DNA of 64,000 nt from Xestospongia muta (lineage: Eukaryota; Porifera; Demospongiae; Haplosclerida; Petrosiidae): positions 8,530,954-8,594,953 of the forward strand of contig OY848920.1 in assembly GCA_963693285.1 (NCBI GenBank). The letters are read 5' to 3'. Made by a program: the position numbers and the translations under genes. Below are positions 26,454-39,515 of the stretch, piece by piece. The notes beneath the pieces were generated by a model that made no database searches, was not told the origin of the DNA, and saw only the letters and a list, made by a program, of their open reading frames with translations. Position 1 is the first letter of the stretch. Every line of letters begins with the position of its first letter.

Positions 26454-26630
26454 TACCAATATCAGCTAATAGATTAAATAATTCATCTTCGTGTGTATAC
26501 ATGTTGAAGCTTCTTTCAAATATCTAAATGAAGTAAGATATTAAAAGTAACAACAGTTATATCAAGTCATGTATATTACCTAGTTGTTGAGTTTGAGAGA
26601 GTCCCTTTAATTTGTAGCTATAGCCATGTT
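26454..26630 (-). pseudogene. Relic of array-gene exons 1 and 2
   Basis: The minus strand contains a degraded first exon (ATG at about 26627, then a stop after five codons) with its donor, and a truncated piece of the Death exon start (about 26454-26527). They match exons 1-2 of genes 1 and 2 (LSQTQHL; ELLNLLADIS) but are frameshifted and cut short. The rest, 26631-26994, shows only AT-rich sequence. Confidence 0.5.
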
Positions 26631-26994
26631 AGAACAAATCAAGTTAATATAGCACAAACACACCAGTATGACATTAGTCAGCCTTATACCATTTGTAGAA
26701 TCAAGTTGAATAAGATTTTACAACAAGTATGGTTGCTGTTTTCAATTTTAATATATTGATCTCAGAGTCATCATTAATTATTAATACAACTCAGTAGAGA
26801 ACTGGATTTCATTATATTAATACCTATACTCACAGTACATCAATACCTATACTCACAGTAATATAACTTTTAAATAGTTCCATGACAAAATACTAACAAT
26901 ACTGGTACATAAAATATGGAATATGTCATATAGTATGTTACTATTAATAGAATTATAGTTATTATTTATAGAATTATAGTTACTATTAATAGCA

Positions 26995-28220
26995 CTAATG
27001 TCTCAATATATGATGCAAATCTTGATTTGTTACTTCAAAGGATGGTGTTGTTAATGTTAATGATTGAGTAGATTGAACTAAATGACCATTAATATCATCA
27101 TAATGAAGGGTAGTAGCAGGTAAGAGATAAGTTGATGTATCTGTATTATTATAAATAGAAGGACCAGGTAATGTATAATATATAGTGTGGTTGATATAAT
27201 GATGTATATTATGTTATATTTATGGGATCATGAGGATACTCTGTTCTATTTGGAGGTACCAAAGAATAATCTAGATAATTAGATAGCAGCCCTATATTAA
27301 TGATGTATTAGATTAAAACTTACTGGTTTGATTAATAGGGACAGGTTCATTAAAATGAGTAAGAGGTCTATCTAAAAGAATAATAATGTTACATTATGTT
27401 ACTATGTGTACCATTGAGGAATGTATAGCTACTGAAGATTTAACTAAAAATAAATCAATTAACATTAATGAATTATATATAATGGATTAATTAAATAGAT
27501 TTGTAATAATGATGAATTTATAACACAATAAAACTTACTAATTTGCACAAAGTCCATTATTCCCTGATGTGGTTGGTTTACTGGTTGGGTATACTGAGGT
27601 AATAATGTATTTTGATATCTAACAGATATACTAGGAATATAATCTATGTATGCTGGTATGGTTCTTGTGGGTGATGGTTGACCTGGGATACAAGGAGCAT
27701 CATAGAATGAGTCCACATCAGGATGTATTAGGAGGTTAGCTAGTTCTGGATACATTATGACACTTGAATTGTGTTGTGTTGTAACAACTGAGGGTGTAAT
27801 GGATCCTGACATTGATGTAGAAAGAGGGAATGAGGGAGACGTATCTGTTGAAGAGAGTGGTTGAGATAATGGTATTAGTGGTTGAGAAGAATGTGGTGGA
27901 ACAGGAGAGGGAGAACGAGAGAGAGACAGAGAAGATGGTAAATTAGCACCTATAATTTGTACAAAGAGATAAACAGTCTTTTATTGCTGTGTAATTAATA
28001 TAGGAACAATTTATAAACCTATTTCATTCAGTGATGTTGAAATACTTTGAGAACTGCTTCCATTTGATTCTGAAGACAATGCTCTAGCGAAATGAATGTC
28101 TACTTCGTTGCCGACATCTTTGTAAAAAGTAATTACTCAAGTGTCTGCAGATTTAACATCATCAATCGCTGGCTTGTTCTCTGAACAGAAAGGTTTGTTA
28201 GAAAGTGTACTACCAGACAT
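26995..28220 (-). CDS. Proline/tyrosine-rich putative docking protein (state uncertain)
   Basis: Best exon is 27539-27949, open and bounded by good sites: serine/proline-rich start (SRSPSPVPPHSSQP), then tyrosine motifs YPELANLL, YDAPCIPG and YIDYIPS. The preceding exon about 28017-28110 ends SISTSLNEI and joins it in phase 1. An ATG at 28220 opens MSGSTLSNKPF but hits TGA before a clear donor. Downstream pieces encode DYSLVPPNRTEYP (near 27270) and a final frame to a stop at 26995 containing YYTLPGPS and YNNT (a YxN Grb2-type motif); these two are in different frames, so an unrecognised intron or a frameshift lies between them. No known domain. A phosphotyrosine scaffold is an inference; it may be partly decayed. 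Confidence 0.4.
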
Positions 28221-28344
28221 TTCACAGTTATTTCCTTAACTAAAGTTAGTGTCTAGAGCTACTATACTGTGCAGACAATAGTCACTGCTGCAGTTCATTA
28301 ATGTCTTGAAGATTCCTTATCACATCTACTTACCAAATACGCCT

Positions 28345-28695
28345 CTAAATAAAGGATACTAATTTATAATATTGATCAGACACTGTGACAATACATCAAT
28401 ATAGGATGAATGAGTAGTACTTGCTTCATTAGGTTGGACATCAATTCCTATAACAGAGATAACACACTATAGTAGATATTGTAGATCTTTCACTCACCAG
28501 CAGAGCTAGAAGACATTTTAAAATCTTCTCATACTTTTGTGTAATATTGTTTTCTTCAATGACCTCCATTCTCAAAGGATCCAAAATATGCTTTCTCGTA
28601 GTATGAGGGTTGGTACCTAACAACAATCTAAACATTTTTAATGTTTTGTAAGTAGAATCCTCTGCTAGTCTGTGATTTGAATGTCATCTAACTAC
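28345..28695 (-). pseudogene. Relic Death exon and CARD stub
   Basis: A truncated Death exon (28496-28695, FRLLLGTNPHTTRKH) keeps an intact donor (GTGAGT) and is followed by a CARD stub at about 28350-28452 (IDVQPNEAST) that decays into stops. Its 5' half is missing: at about 28695 the sequence switches abruptly to kinase-gene 3' flank. Sister of the relic at 11330-11792. Confidence 0.55.
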
Positions 28696-28966
28696 ACATC
28701 ATTTATTTAATAACTAAGTGATAATGACATGACTATTATATCAATAAGTATAGACATATAAATTGATCATGTGATCATCATGTGATCATTATATCAATGA
28801 GTGTCAGTAGATGTAGTCACATGTCATATTAATATACATGTACATGTAACAATGATATTGTGACAACATGATAATATTACAATGAACTATATTGTTGATA
28901 GCTGGTATGAGTTAATATTATTTTATTTAGGGTGATCAACCATTTAGAGAGAGAGGTCCTTTCTAA
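28696..28966 (+). pseudogene. Kinase gene remnant (last exon only)
   Basis: Sequence from about 28705 matches 41555-41816 of kinase copy 2. Only the final exon remains, 28931-28966 (GDQPFRERGPF, stop). The whole receptor and kinase part was deleted together with the Death exon start. Confidence 0.6.
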
Positions 28967-30041
28967 ATCCATTCAATATCTATAATACTTGATACATTAA
29001 CTGTCTACATGTATGTCTGTGGATTGGTGATCTTGTGTCTCTCTCCTTTAATTTTGTCTTTTAGCCCAGTACTTATTATTGTTGTCTAATGTATCCAATA
29101 TCCTTCATTATATTACATTATGTAATATTAATAATATCATAATGTAGATATATTGTTTGTTAGTACTAGTACCATTGTCTATGTTTGTAATTTATTTCTC
29201 TCTTTGTTAATTTTTTGAATACTAATATTTTAATTTTACTATTTCTTGATTTAATTGATTTGTTTAAATACATGTAAGTATTATTTAATGTTTTTTCTTT
29301 TATTGATGTACATGTAATTTGTTGTTTTATTCTAATTATCAGTATAACTGTGTGAAATAATTTCTTTTTATAACTTCACAAATATTTAGAGTATAATAAA
29401 TTAACACATAAAAGTCAACATTACTATATATTGTTATTGTTGTATTGTTTGTGTTGTGAGAACATTAGAATGAGAGCAACTATAAACTTTGTTCATTAAA
29501 GTTGACTTATATTAGGATCACTCTGTGAATGTAATTGTTCAGTATCTATTACAGCTGATGTAAGACCAATACTAGTGACCTCTATATCTAGTCTAGTTAA
29601 TGGCTATATGGGGAGGAGATAGGAGAGGTTATAATTGTCTTCAATATCTCATCTTACTTTACATAGTATTTCATCTCCACACACTATATTGTATTCAGTT
29701 TACCAATTGTCCCTCTCTTGTCTTCAATATAGACTCCTTTATATTAGGATATAAATATTGTTCATAGAATGTTGGGATTGTCCATTAACATTATCTCAAC
29801 ATTCACTAGATCTACCTGAGTGAGCAAATTTCTCTATCTTATTAATATCTACTGCTGAACTTTAGCAGTTGACAAATAAAATCAATTTTGTTGATCAACT
29901 GAACTGATCTCAGTATTATAGTTAAATTGTAGTCTTCCATTTCTTCTGAATATAAAATAGACCATATTCTGTTCAGGACTACTACTCAACAGTACATACG
30001 TCATACACATACAAAGGGTTAAAATTAATGCCCCGCCCACT
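28967..30041. other. Intergenic, copy of 16256-17320
   Basis: No gene. Third copy of the convergent spacer between a kinase 3' end and an array-gene 3' end; ends at the target site of the inserted MITE. Confidence 0.5.
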
Positions 30042-30609
30042 CAGAGCCTCCAATGTTAGGGAAATTTCCCTAAAACTAGGGAATAATTGATTAACTTAGG
30101 GTCCAGGGAAGGAATTTTTAAAAAAATAAGGAATTTAGGGATTTTATACTTTAATACACTTTTAATAATATTCATAACAAATAATAAATTCATAGCCTGT
30201 TTAAAATCTATTTTTGATAAACATGCATGATTGCATACATGTAAAATTTACTGATTAGCAGCTAGTACAATAAGCACATGTACATTCCATACTCAATTCA
30301 GCTATTGAATTGGCAACTGGTAGAGTCTATTTGGAGCGATGGCTGAGTTGAATTTTGACTAAACGAAGCTTGCCTTGCACTTGTGTGGAATTTAAACCTG
30401 ACAGTTCCATGTGTAAATGTGTCAACTTAGAAATGATGAAAATTTTGACTCTGGCAATGACTAAGTATTGGTTTTTCTAGGGAAAATTCAAGGAAATCTT
30501 GTAAAATTTAATGGGGGTCTAGGGGGTTAGTAATTTTGTATTTAGGGAAATAAAGGGAAAAATTTTAGTTCCCCTAGGGGAAAATCAAATTTTGAGGTTG
30601 GAGGCCCTG
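30042..30609. mobile_element. Non-autonomous hAT-type MITE with 8-bp target duplication
   Basis: A 568-bp insertion absent from the paralogous sites near 17325 and 42893. Terminal inverted repeats are CAGAGCCTCCAA at 30042-30053 and the complement of CAGGGCCTCCAA at 30598-30609, one mismatch in 12. The 8-bp duplication cgcccact flanks it at 30034-30041 and 30610-30617. An 8-bp duplication and CAG-starting ends are typical of the hAT superfamily. The interior is AT-rich with sub-terminal runs of 'aggga' type and no transposase frame. Confidence 0.88.
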
Positions 30610-30617
30610 CGCCCACT

Positions 30618-30816
30618 AATAATAATTACAGGCGCCAAGTGACCAGCTGCGAGAGAGACAAAAAAGTGCGACGTTAGAGAAGTAAGTGTCAAGCAAAACT
30701 GCTCTATTTTTATTGTCTACTAGTTTTGTTAGAGAAATAATTGTTAATAAAAGAAGAGAAGATAAAATCAAGAGAAATCTGAGAAGACAGATTAAGAATA
30801 AACAAACTACTTACTA
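30618..30816. terminator. 3' flank of array gene 3 with candidate poly(A) signal
   Basis: Immediately past the stop codon of gene 3. Minus-strand AATAAA at 30709-30714, conserved downstream of genes 2 and 4. The block around gccaagtgaccagctg is conserved after genes 2-4 and, diverged, after gene 6. Confidence 0.4.
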
Positions 30817-31610
30817 TTACCAGAACACAAGTCTGTCTTTAATAACTTGATAACTGTCTAACGTCTTACAATACTCTTCATGTTCTCTTGATAACCATAG
30901 TTTCCTTATTGTAGTATTTTTATTAAGTGATGTGCATATTGTCTTGATATCATCATTGTTTAGTGAAGTATCGTAGAGAGATAGTTCTGTCAGTGATGTA
31001 GTAGTTTGTATTAGATCTGCTATTGTATTGGTACTAACTGAAGTGATCTGACGATTACGACTGATGCTCAACTTAGTCAATGTTTGGTTTTTAGTAAGTC
31101 CTTTACAGATATATCGGACTCCATTATCAGTGATGTTACAGTTGATGAGACGTAGTACTTTTAAAGTTGTATTAGTTGCTAATATAGTAGATAAGTGAGT
31201 CATATCTTCATCTGTGATACCAGTAACATGATACAACAATAACTGTTCAAGCGTTTCATTATCAAAGAGACTATCACTGACTTGTTTGATACCACCAGTA
31301 AGTGAAGAGGAATGCAGCCATAGTTTCTTTATTGTTTTATTAGTTTTTAGTATCTCTGATAATATCGATACACACTTACTGTCCAATGAAGTGTACTCTA
31401 TATTAAGACTCCTAACTGTACACTTATTAAGATTGTTTATAATAACTGCAGTACTTTCAGGAGATGATGAGTTGAGAGTAATACTCCATTCTTTTCCTAT
31501 TTGTTGTTCTTTTATTAATTTACTTATAACATCTTCACTTTGTGCTATACTTGGTCTAGTGAGCCATACACTATTGTCATCATCTCTCCACCGAACACTT
31601 CCAGTGGCTC
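30817..31610 (-). CDS. Array gene 3, terminal LRR exon
   Basis: 264 codons open including the stop at 30817; acceptor AG at 31611-31612 (ataatag). Lead segment VRWRDDDNSVWL, then repeats with strand cores SLNIEY, KLWLHS, QLLLYH, VLRLIN, KLSISR, ELSLYD and KLWLSR. Backbone between strands is shared with genes 2 and 4 almost residue for residue. The exon itself is undamaged, although the gene that carries it has a broken acceptor upstream and has lost its two linker exons, so whether it is still translated is uncertain. Confidence 0.75.
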
Positions 31611-34205
31611 CTATTATAAAACAGAGTTAGTATATAGTATAGTACACACATAGTAATATATACTATAACACACTACAATAAACAGACAACACACTGAAGA
31701 AGAAAGGAAGCCATTACTGTTTACTGACTATGGTTACTATGGCAACGATTTATAGGAGGCGTGGTTTACCGTTAAATTTGAGGTTTTGTATGTTCTACAG
31801 AGGAACAATCCTATTATATTAGTCAATGGTACATTCTTATACTGTATAATGGTTTCAGGTATTCATATATTAACTTAGCCCTGTGAGGCCAGCCTCTTTG
31901 CTTAGACAGGAATTGTCTGTTAGCCTATTGGACTTGTACCTGACAAACCACATTGTTTTTATAGTTGAGTGTGACTATAAACTGCTTTGATCTAATATAG
32001 GATCTGCAAACAAATATTTTGACATCTCTTTGAATATGGTTTGTTCATCCTGTTCTCATTACATTTGAGATGATAAGATAATAAAAGCTAGCTCATGTTT
32101 AATGGAGTCCTGGAGTCTGATACAAGGATTTAAGTCTGACTCCACCCATGTACAGATGACATATACATACAGTGACTTAGGAGGAAGTGAAGGTGGAAGG
32201 CAATGATATTATAACAGTTTATTAATATTAATAAAAGGGTGTGGCTAGATTTTTGCTTTGGACCACAAGATACTTAAAAATGTTTCTGAGTCAATTTTAA
32301 TGTTGATCTAACAACTAAACATAAACATTATTGTATTCTATTTCATTGAGTCCAGAATTGAGTTGATGTTTGTTACATGAGGAAATTACATATCTCTCTA
32401 CCTACTAATGTTGTACATAGGAATGCTATGTCATCACAAAAATGTTTGGTGGGTGTGGTTAAGTACAGTAGCTATACTGAGCAGTACATGTTAATAGATA
32501 TAAACAAAAGTAGAAGGAATTACAAATAAGATGAGTTATTAGTTTAAGGCCAGCCCCTTTGCTTAGAGAAGAAGACAGTTAGTCCATACTATATATAGTA
32601 TAGCTATCTCTTTCACTAACATTCCTGGTAAACCACAGTCTATTGAACTTGTACATGACAAACCACATTGTTTTTATAGTGGGTGTGGCTGAAAACTGCT
32701 TAAAATTTCTTTTAATCTAAAAAGTGCAGGATCTACAAACAAACATCATTAGATGTTTCATTCTGAAACATTTGACTTCTTTGTCCTTTCTTGTTTTATT
32801 GTGTTACAATTACTTTCATTTAGTCATGTTGATTTAACTCAATAAAAACATTATGTTGTAGTCTCACAAACTAACTCAAGAGAAAGGGGCTGGGTTGATT
32901 ATGTTACTTTTTAATATTAACATATAATAAAATTAACCAAGGTTTACATAATATTAAATTCCTTATTTCCAAACAAGTAACATCTCATGATCATTATGTT
33001 CTATAATACTAGTTGAGACAATCTTGTTTTAAACTGTAATAGTTTATATTGACTCCACCCATAATATTGTCATCATATTATGTATACACTACAACTCAAG
33101 TATTAACTTATCATAATAGACTGTGAGAGAAAGTACATTATTAATGTTGACATACACTGTAAACAATGGATCTTGTATAGCAGACTGTCAAAAGTAGGAG
33201 GGGCTAGTATACTAGACTATACTATAGTCAATTCACTTTGAGAAGTCGCATTTGTTTACATAACTTCCGATCCACACACGCTATAAATGCACGAAAAATT
33301 TCAGTTTCAAATTCTAATGTGATCATTAATAGATACTTTTGTACTTTATCAAATGGAGGGTACAATATATTAGGAGTGATGTTATGTGAACAAACCTACT
33401 ATAGGTTTTAGTAATTGTGGCTTAATAAATCATTTTATCAAGTTAAAACTTTAAAATGGGAGTCATTATAGAGACCGACCCTTTTTCCATTGTGTGGGAG
33501 GTTTGTCATAAACAAAATCCTACAAAGTATGCCACAAGATGATAGTCATGATATTGATCATAGAAGAAACTTTACCAATCATGTCACACACAATGTCTCT
33601 AATTTTATATTCAACCTACTTTGATATCTTTGTTGTTGACCAGTGGATAACAAGGAAATGTCATGACCTGTTTTTAATGAGCTCTTTTCTTTTAACTGTT
33701 CAGATAATGGAGACTCCATGTCTACATAATAATAAAATGTATAATCTGATACAACATTTAACATCTGAACTATAGAGATGACCTATCAACTGAATCCTTT
33801 CAGTGTTAAAGGACTTGAAAACAAAATGTAAACTTGTTTGGAAGGCTGACATTATATTTTATATCCTAAATATAGCTCTACTGTATTATAATAAGTTATT
33901 AATCAATTTAAAGCATTTAAACCAATGTATCAACTGTTAGAATTTAAATTTGCTGTTTTTATAGTTAAAGGTCAAGTTGCATGGTAATTCTATCGAAGAC
34001 ATCCTTACAAGTAAACCACATTACCTCACTTCAGTCAATATGTTCTGTTTTTTATTTCCACTTTTTTAGTCCAATACAGTTAGCAATGAATTCATTACAA
34101 CAAATTATAACTAAACCCACAGTACTAAGGCTATATAAACTGACAACACTCTTATTTGTTTGGATTACTTACTCCATATTATAATATCTATTCTATAATA
34201 TTTAC
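31611..34205. other. Large intron of array gene 3, internally deleted
   Basis: Shorter relative of 340-3787. A segment near 31830-32130 lacks the part found at 880-1640 in gene 1, and near 33235-33300 a stretch of about 70 bp unlike the other copies replaces some 500 bp. Near 33835 a further deletion removes the two linker exons present in genes 1, 2 and 4. No gene seen. Confidence 0.5.
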
Positions 34206-37200
34206 ATTTTGAACTCTGCTCCAATTCATCTCTCTCTTGTAGTTGTAACATCATTGATGTGGTTAGCTGGAATTTCTCTTTTTCTTTCTGTCTCTCAGCA
34301 GACACTGACACAAATTCCTTCTCAATAACTAAGAGAAAACAAGTAATTAAAAATATAAAACTATTGACAAATATGTGATATAAACTGTGTTAGTGATAGC
34401 TATTGTATTAATAATACCTTCCTTCCTTTTTGGAAATGATGTCGTATCTTCAACCTGTTTTTCTTTCATTTGTTTCATTTCTATATATAACAACATTGTA
34501 CAATATATTATATATGTACTCAGTATAAATGGTATGATAAATTATATTCATGATCTCAAATAGAATAATTTAGAAACAAAATTTAAATATACAAATGTAC
34601 TAATTTATGATACTAGACAACTATTAACAAATATCACTAAATTCATTTATTGACTCTATTTCTATAATCTTTTTTATTAATTATTATTTGTTATATTAAT
34701 ATTAATTACCTTGTAAGTTCAGTTTTAATGTCTCATTTTCTTTGTCTTTGTCTATTAGTTGTAATGTCAATGATGTTATTATCTTCTGCTGTTCCTCTAT
34801 TTCTATTTGTTTTTCAACTGAAAACAAATCTTTCTCAGTAGCTAAAAATGAAAAAAGTACACATAATGTCCAAGTACTGACAAGTGACACAAGGTGTGTT
34901 AATATTATATAATTGTATATTTATTAATTTAACACTAATATTAATTAATTATAGAAAGAGTCGTCTCCCACTGTGTGGAAGGTTTATCATAAAGACAAGC
35001 CTATAAAGTGTGCAAAAGTGAGCTCTATCATTACCTGATACACCAATCACTAATCCAATACAGTCAGCTATGAATCTTATTACTACAAGTATAACTAAAC
35101 CCACTGTAATAATGCTATATATATAAACTGACCACACTCTCATTTGTTTAGATTCACTCACTCAATAATATAATATCATATGTACATATTATAATAGTGA
35201 CCTTTTAAACTCTGCTTTAATTCCTCAATCTGTTTATCTTTTTCTCGTAGTTGTAATGTCAATGATGTGGTTATCTCCTGTTGTTTCTCAACAGACTCTT
35301 TCTCAGTAACTAAAAATTAATTCACAAATGTACTAACAAATAAATAATATAGAGTATGTCATTGTTACATTTATTAAATAAATCTTCTTTGATATAAAAT
35401 GATGTTAAATTGTTTGGATGTCAGAAACAAGTTATACAATATAGACCCTTTCTACTCACAGACTACATCACACTGATGTCTATTATATAGAAGCAGCACC
35501 TAGTGAGACAGTCCTATATTAGGATATTTATAATGATCTCTACCTCCTAAACCCAAAACACTAAGTGTTAAAGTATATAGTCTGAGAATTAAACTGTCCC
35601 TCTAAGGTTTCATACTACTGTGAAATTAATGAGTAACAGAATGTTAGCTCCAATCACTTTAATAGATTTAGTCTCTTTCTTTTTAGAGTTTCTTTTAATA
35701 TCCCACTTCATTATTAATCTATTTTATTAATATCAATTACCTTTCATGTTCTGTTTTAATGTTTCAATTTCTTTGTCTCTATCTCTTAGTTGTGATGTTA
35801 AATCTTCAACTTCCTTTTCTTTCATTTGTCTCATTTCTATGTAAAAATATTGAGTTATAAACAGTTGTACTATATTTAGTAAATTAGAACTACAAATCAA
35901 ATTCATAATCTCATGAATATAGTTAAGAAGGAATTGACTACATGGACAAATACCTTCACTTTGCGTTTCAATAGATGATATCTGCATAGTCAGGTTTTTA
36001 CTGATAGTTTGTTCTAGTTCTAGTTCCAGTTGACTTCTCAACTCCTTTGTATTCTCTTCTACAATAGCTGTAACCTCTTATATATCAATAAACAACACAT
36101 GTAGTAACTGTTGTCTAATACTACTCATCTCTTACCTTGTCTCTTCTATGATCATAAATGGTACAATATCCAAATGTAAGTTGAAGTAATCCTTTCTTCT
36201 TCAATTCTTCAAGTGTCTCCAGAGCTCTGGCAATAATTGACATGGTTAGACTTAGAGGAAAAAAACAGGTGACAATGATAGACTTGCCCTCTCTAATGAC
36301 ATGAATCTGTACATTCTCCTCAACTGACTCAGCAATAATATCTCGTATATCTTGTAATGTGTAGTTGGTAGGATCCCAGTTTAAGACAAAGATGGCTGTC
36401 TCGCATTTGAGAAGATAATGACTTTTCCTTTCTTTGAAGGTTTCGTTCAGACAAAGACAAGCTTTTGTTTCCTTGCAAAATGACTGAACAACATCTTTGT
36501 ATGTCTGTATATGTGTCTGTGCTTCTTTGATATCAAAACGTTCCACAATACCCTCCAAACAACTGATATTAATCAGTGTACAATGATCACGTACAACATT
36601 TAAGACATCGTCAATGGACTTTGAATGAGTTATTTCAGTTTCAAGGTGAGGATAACTATCAGCAAAAAAGCATGTCAATGCATCTAGAGGTGGAGGACTT
36701 TTGTTAATTGCTTCTCGGACTTTGCTGAAAGCTATTCCAAACTTTTTTCGGATTGACCCAAATGCAGAGTCTAACCTTCGAGGAATTGGAATAGGTTTTA
36801 AAACTTTATCTATACAATAAAATAATTTTAATGGAGCTCAAAATCCTCCCAGTGCTTACCTAATGTTTGACTTCCTTCACTACTTCCAGTATATTCTACT
36901 TGTATGTCATAGTTAGGAAATGCTTTACCTATTAAAATAGACATATAAGAACAGTAAAGTCTATGTCAGTACTCACGACAATCCTGTATGATAGCATTAG
37001 CACATGGTACATTGATAGTATGTTTTAAGAGTACACTAGCAAAGACCTCCAGATTATGGTAGTTGGTATGTACAGCATGACGTACAGCTTGTAATAAGAC
37101 AAATAGTGCATTTCCCGCTGATGGAGATTTAGCAGTATATTTTATAGTTGCTAGTATATCATTTGAAATAACTCCCTCTTTATAGAGGTAGTCTGCTACT

Positions 37201-38123
37201 CTAACAGGATATTGAAGAGATTGAGAGAGAGTACCATAATGACAACGTAAAATGTCACTGGCATGATCTTCACAACTACTATGACTTGTCATTGCTACCT
37301 CTTGAACAGTACTTGATGTTGTCTGGTCATCTGGAAATGTTTGACCTATTAACAATAAGTATTAATTATAAATTATTTAATTGTCCTCTTACCATATTCA
37401 TTGACAATTCTCTGAGATAACATTTTTGTTTCTTCAAACTTGGACAGTACCATCGCTAACATTTTCAACTTCTTGTGATCTGAAGATATTGCAGTATGTA
37501 TAGCAGATAACAGAGTTGTCTTCTTCTTATCTAATATGTCTTCAATTTCTAATGTCTCCATCTCATCAAGTGTTTCTTCACTGATACATCTCTCACTAAA
37601 TAAGAGCTGGGACACTTTTACAGGATTGATCAGACACTGTGACAGTGTATAATTATGACACTGAAGAATAGCAGTTGCTTTATTAGCTAGAGACTGAGAG
37701 TCTATTCCTATAATAAGAACAGTACACAATCCATAAACAAACTAGTAATATAACATTTATAACTAGATGTACATGTATTTAAAGGTTCTTGTACTCACTA
37801 GTAGGAAGACTACTGGATTTCCTCAATGTTTGCTCATACTCATGGGCAACAGTGATTTCTTCGATGACTTCCTTCCTCAAAGCATCTACCACTTGTCTTC
37901 TGGTAGCATTAGGGTTGGTATCTAACCACAATTTAAACATTTTTAATGTTTTGTAAGTAGAATCCTCTGCTAGTCTGTAAATGTCATCTAACTTCACATC
38001 ATTCAGTTTTAGCAGGACTCCCAACTGATACCATTTACTACCAATACGAATATGTTCACATAATTCATCAAGTGTTGGTTTCTCTTCTAGAATCTCCTCG
38101 AAAGATAGGTTTCTTGTAGCCAT
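34206..38123 (-). CDS. Array gene 3, Death-CARD-CARD-alpha/beta-coiled-coil exons (splice lesion)
   Basis: Exons: 37799-38123, 37393-37707, 36977-37345, 36860-36928, 36136-36809, 35954-36077, 35741-35836, 35202-35309, 34710-34841, 34418-34480, 34206-34328. ATG at 38123 starts a Death exon (MATRNLSFEEI), so the Death type differs from genes 1 and 2 and lacks the tiny MATKELSQ exon. CARD-like domains at about 109-213 and 214-336, alpha/beta domain at about 360-583 (SIIVTCFFP), then six coiled-coil exons, more than its siblings. The acceptor before 36077, AG in genes 1, 2, 4 and 5, is AA here (tatataagagg); using the shifted AG gives a frameshift and immediate stop. The two linker exons are deleted, yet the phase-1 rule would keep the frame into the LRR exon. 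Possibly a truncated Death-CARD-alpha/beta protein or a young pseudogene. Confidence 0.62.
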
Positions 38124-38559
38124 TGCTTCTTTAAGGTGACAGTTCGTGACACACTCAGCGAATTTGGTGACCTATGGGTGGGGCTTATTACAAATATAAT
38201 GACCACACCCATATTAATTTTAATCATAACGTGTGGCGTTGAATTTGAACTGTACAGTACAGATTAGTATTGTATTCATCTCTTGTTGTCTGATCTATCC
38301 TCTCATATTATGTATCTAGTATTTTAACATATAACTATATTATATTAATATTATAGTGTTCAATTGTTCAGTACTGACTGTATTAATTTATATTCAAGGA
38401 CTTTATCCTCATATATTAATAGTATGTGGATCATATGTTTGTTATATTTGGACATAATGAATCCATTACAATTGTAATTGACCACAACCTAGTATATTTA
38501 TGACAACACATCTATTTTTAATATGTAGTGCCACACCCCTTCTTGAAGTACTCGTTATC
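38124..38559. promoter_or_regulatory. Head-to-head spacer between array gene 3 and kinase copy 2
   Basis: Divergent starts, the same layout as 11793-12189 and close to it in sequence. It contains the presumed gene 3 promoter. No definite motif recognised. Confidence 0.25.
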
Positions 38560-39473
38560 TAATGTGGATCAATCCAAAGTGAACGTGAGAATGTCACATT
38601 GTCTCATGTCACTCCCCCTATTACATTGGACACATTGGATAGAACTGTCTATTATTATAATTCATTAGAACATGCTGTATATTAGAGAACACTAGATATT
38701 AATAGTCAAGATGAGGTTAGTAGAGCTATCCTTCTCTTTGTCTATTCAATTTATTATATAGTTGTTTGTTAAACTGGAGTCTAATTTTAATCCACTTGGA
38801 TTTGGATATGATTGGATTGCACAGACATTGTACATTGTTGGCCGAACCACTCAAGGGAAAACTAATATATGGAGAGTATTCAGATTATATCCTGATGGTA
38901 TTACAAGAATAGTTAGTGGTAATGATGTTACTTCTGATGTTGAAATGTCTGTCATCATCAATCCATTTAATGGGTAAGAAAATGGACAGATTAAATGTTT
39001 ACACTATAAATGTAGGAACAGGTTTGTGTCCATTTAATCTATTATTGTAATATTAATTTTACCAATATGTAAGTTTTATTAATTTTTATTTAATATAATA
39101 TAATAATTACATGTATTTATTAAGTTAAATAAATACCTGTACATAAAATAATAACGACATTATTATCTCTCTCTCTCTAGGTTGTTGTTGTTGTCTAACT
39201 ACAAGTAAGAGAAGTGGATCTTTCAGTCCAGACTATGAACTAAATCGTCTACGAGCACTTCGCTCTCAATCTCATTCTGCAGCTAATCCCAACTATTTAT
39301 GGTGAGTTATTGGTTACCATGACAATTATCAATTAATACCACCTGTAATATTTGTAGGTCACGTGATGATTACATTTGTACTGATGAAGATTTGGATCTG
39401 TTGAATAAATTTCCACGAAATAAATTGAGATTGGAAACGTAAGATACTATATATTTTGTGTTTAGTATGATTG

Positions 39474-39515
39474 GATCTCTCTCTCTCTCTCTTTTTCTCT
39501 CTCTCTCTCTCTCTT
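39474..39515. repeat. CT-rich tract at kinase exon acceptor
   Basis: Interrupted CT run forming the polypyrimidine tract before exon 39525; the equivalent in copy 1 is 13982-14004. Confidence 0.8.
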
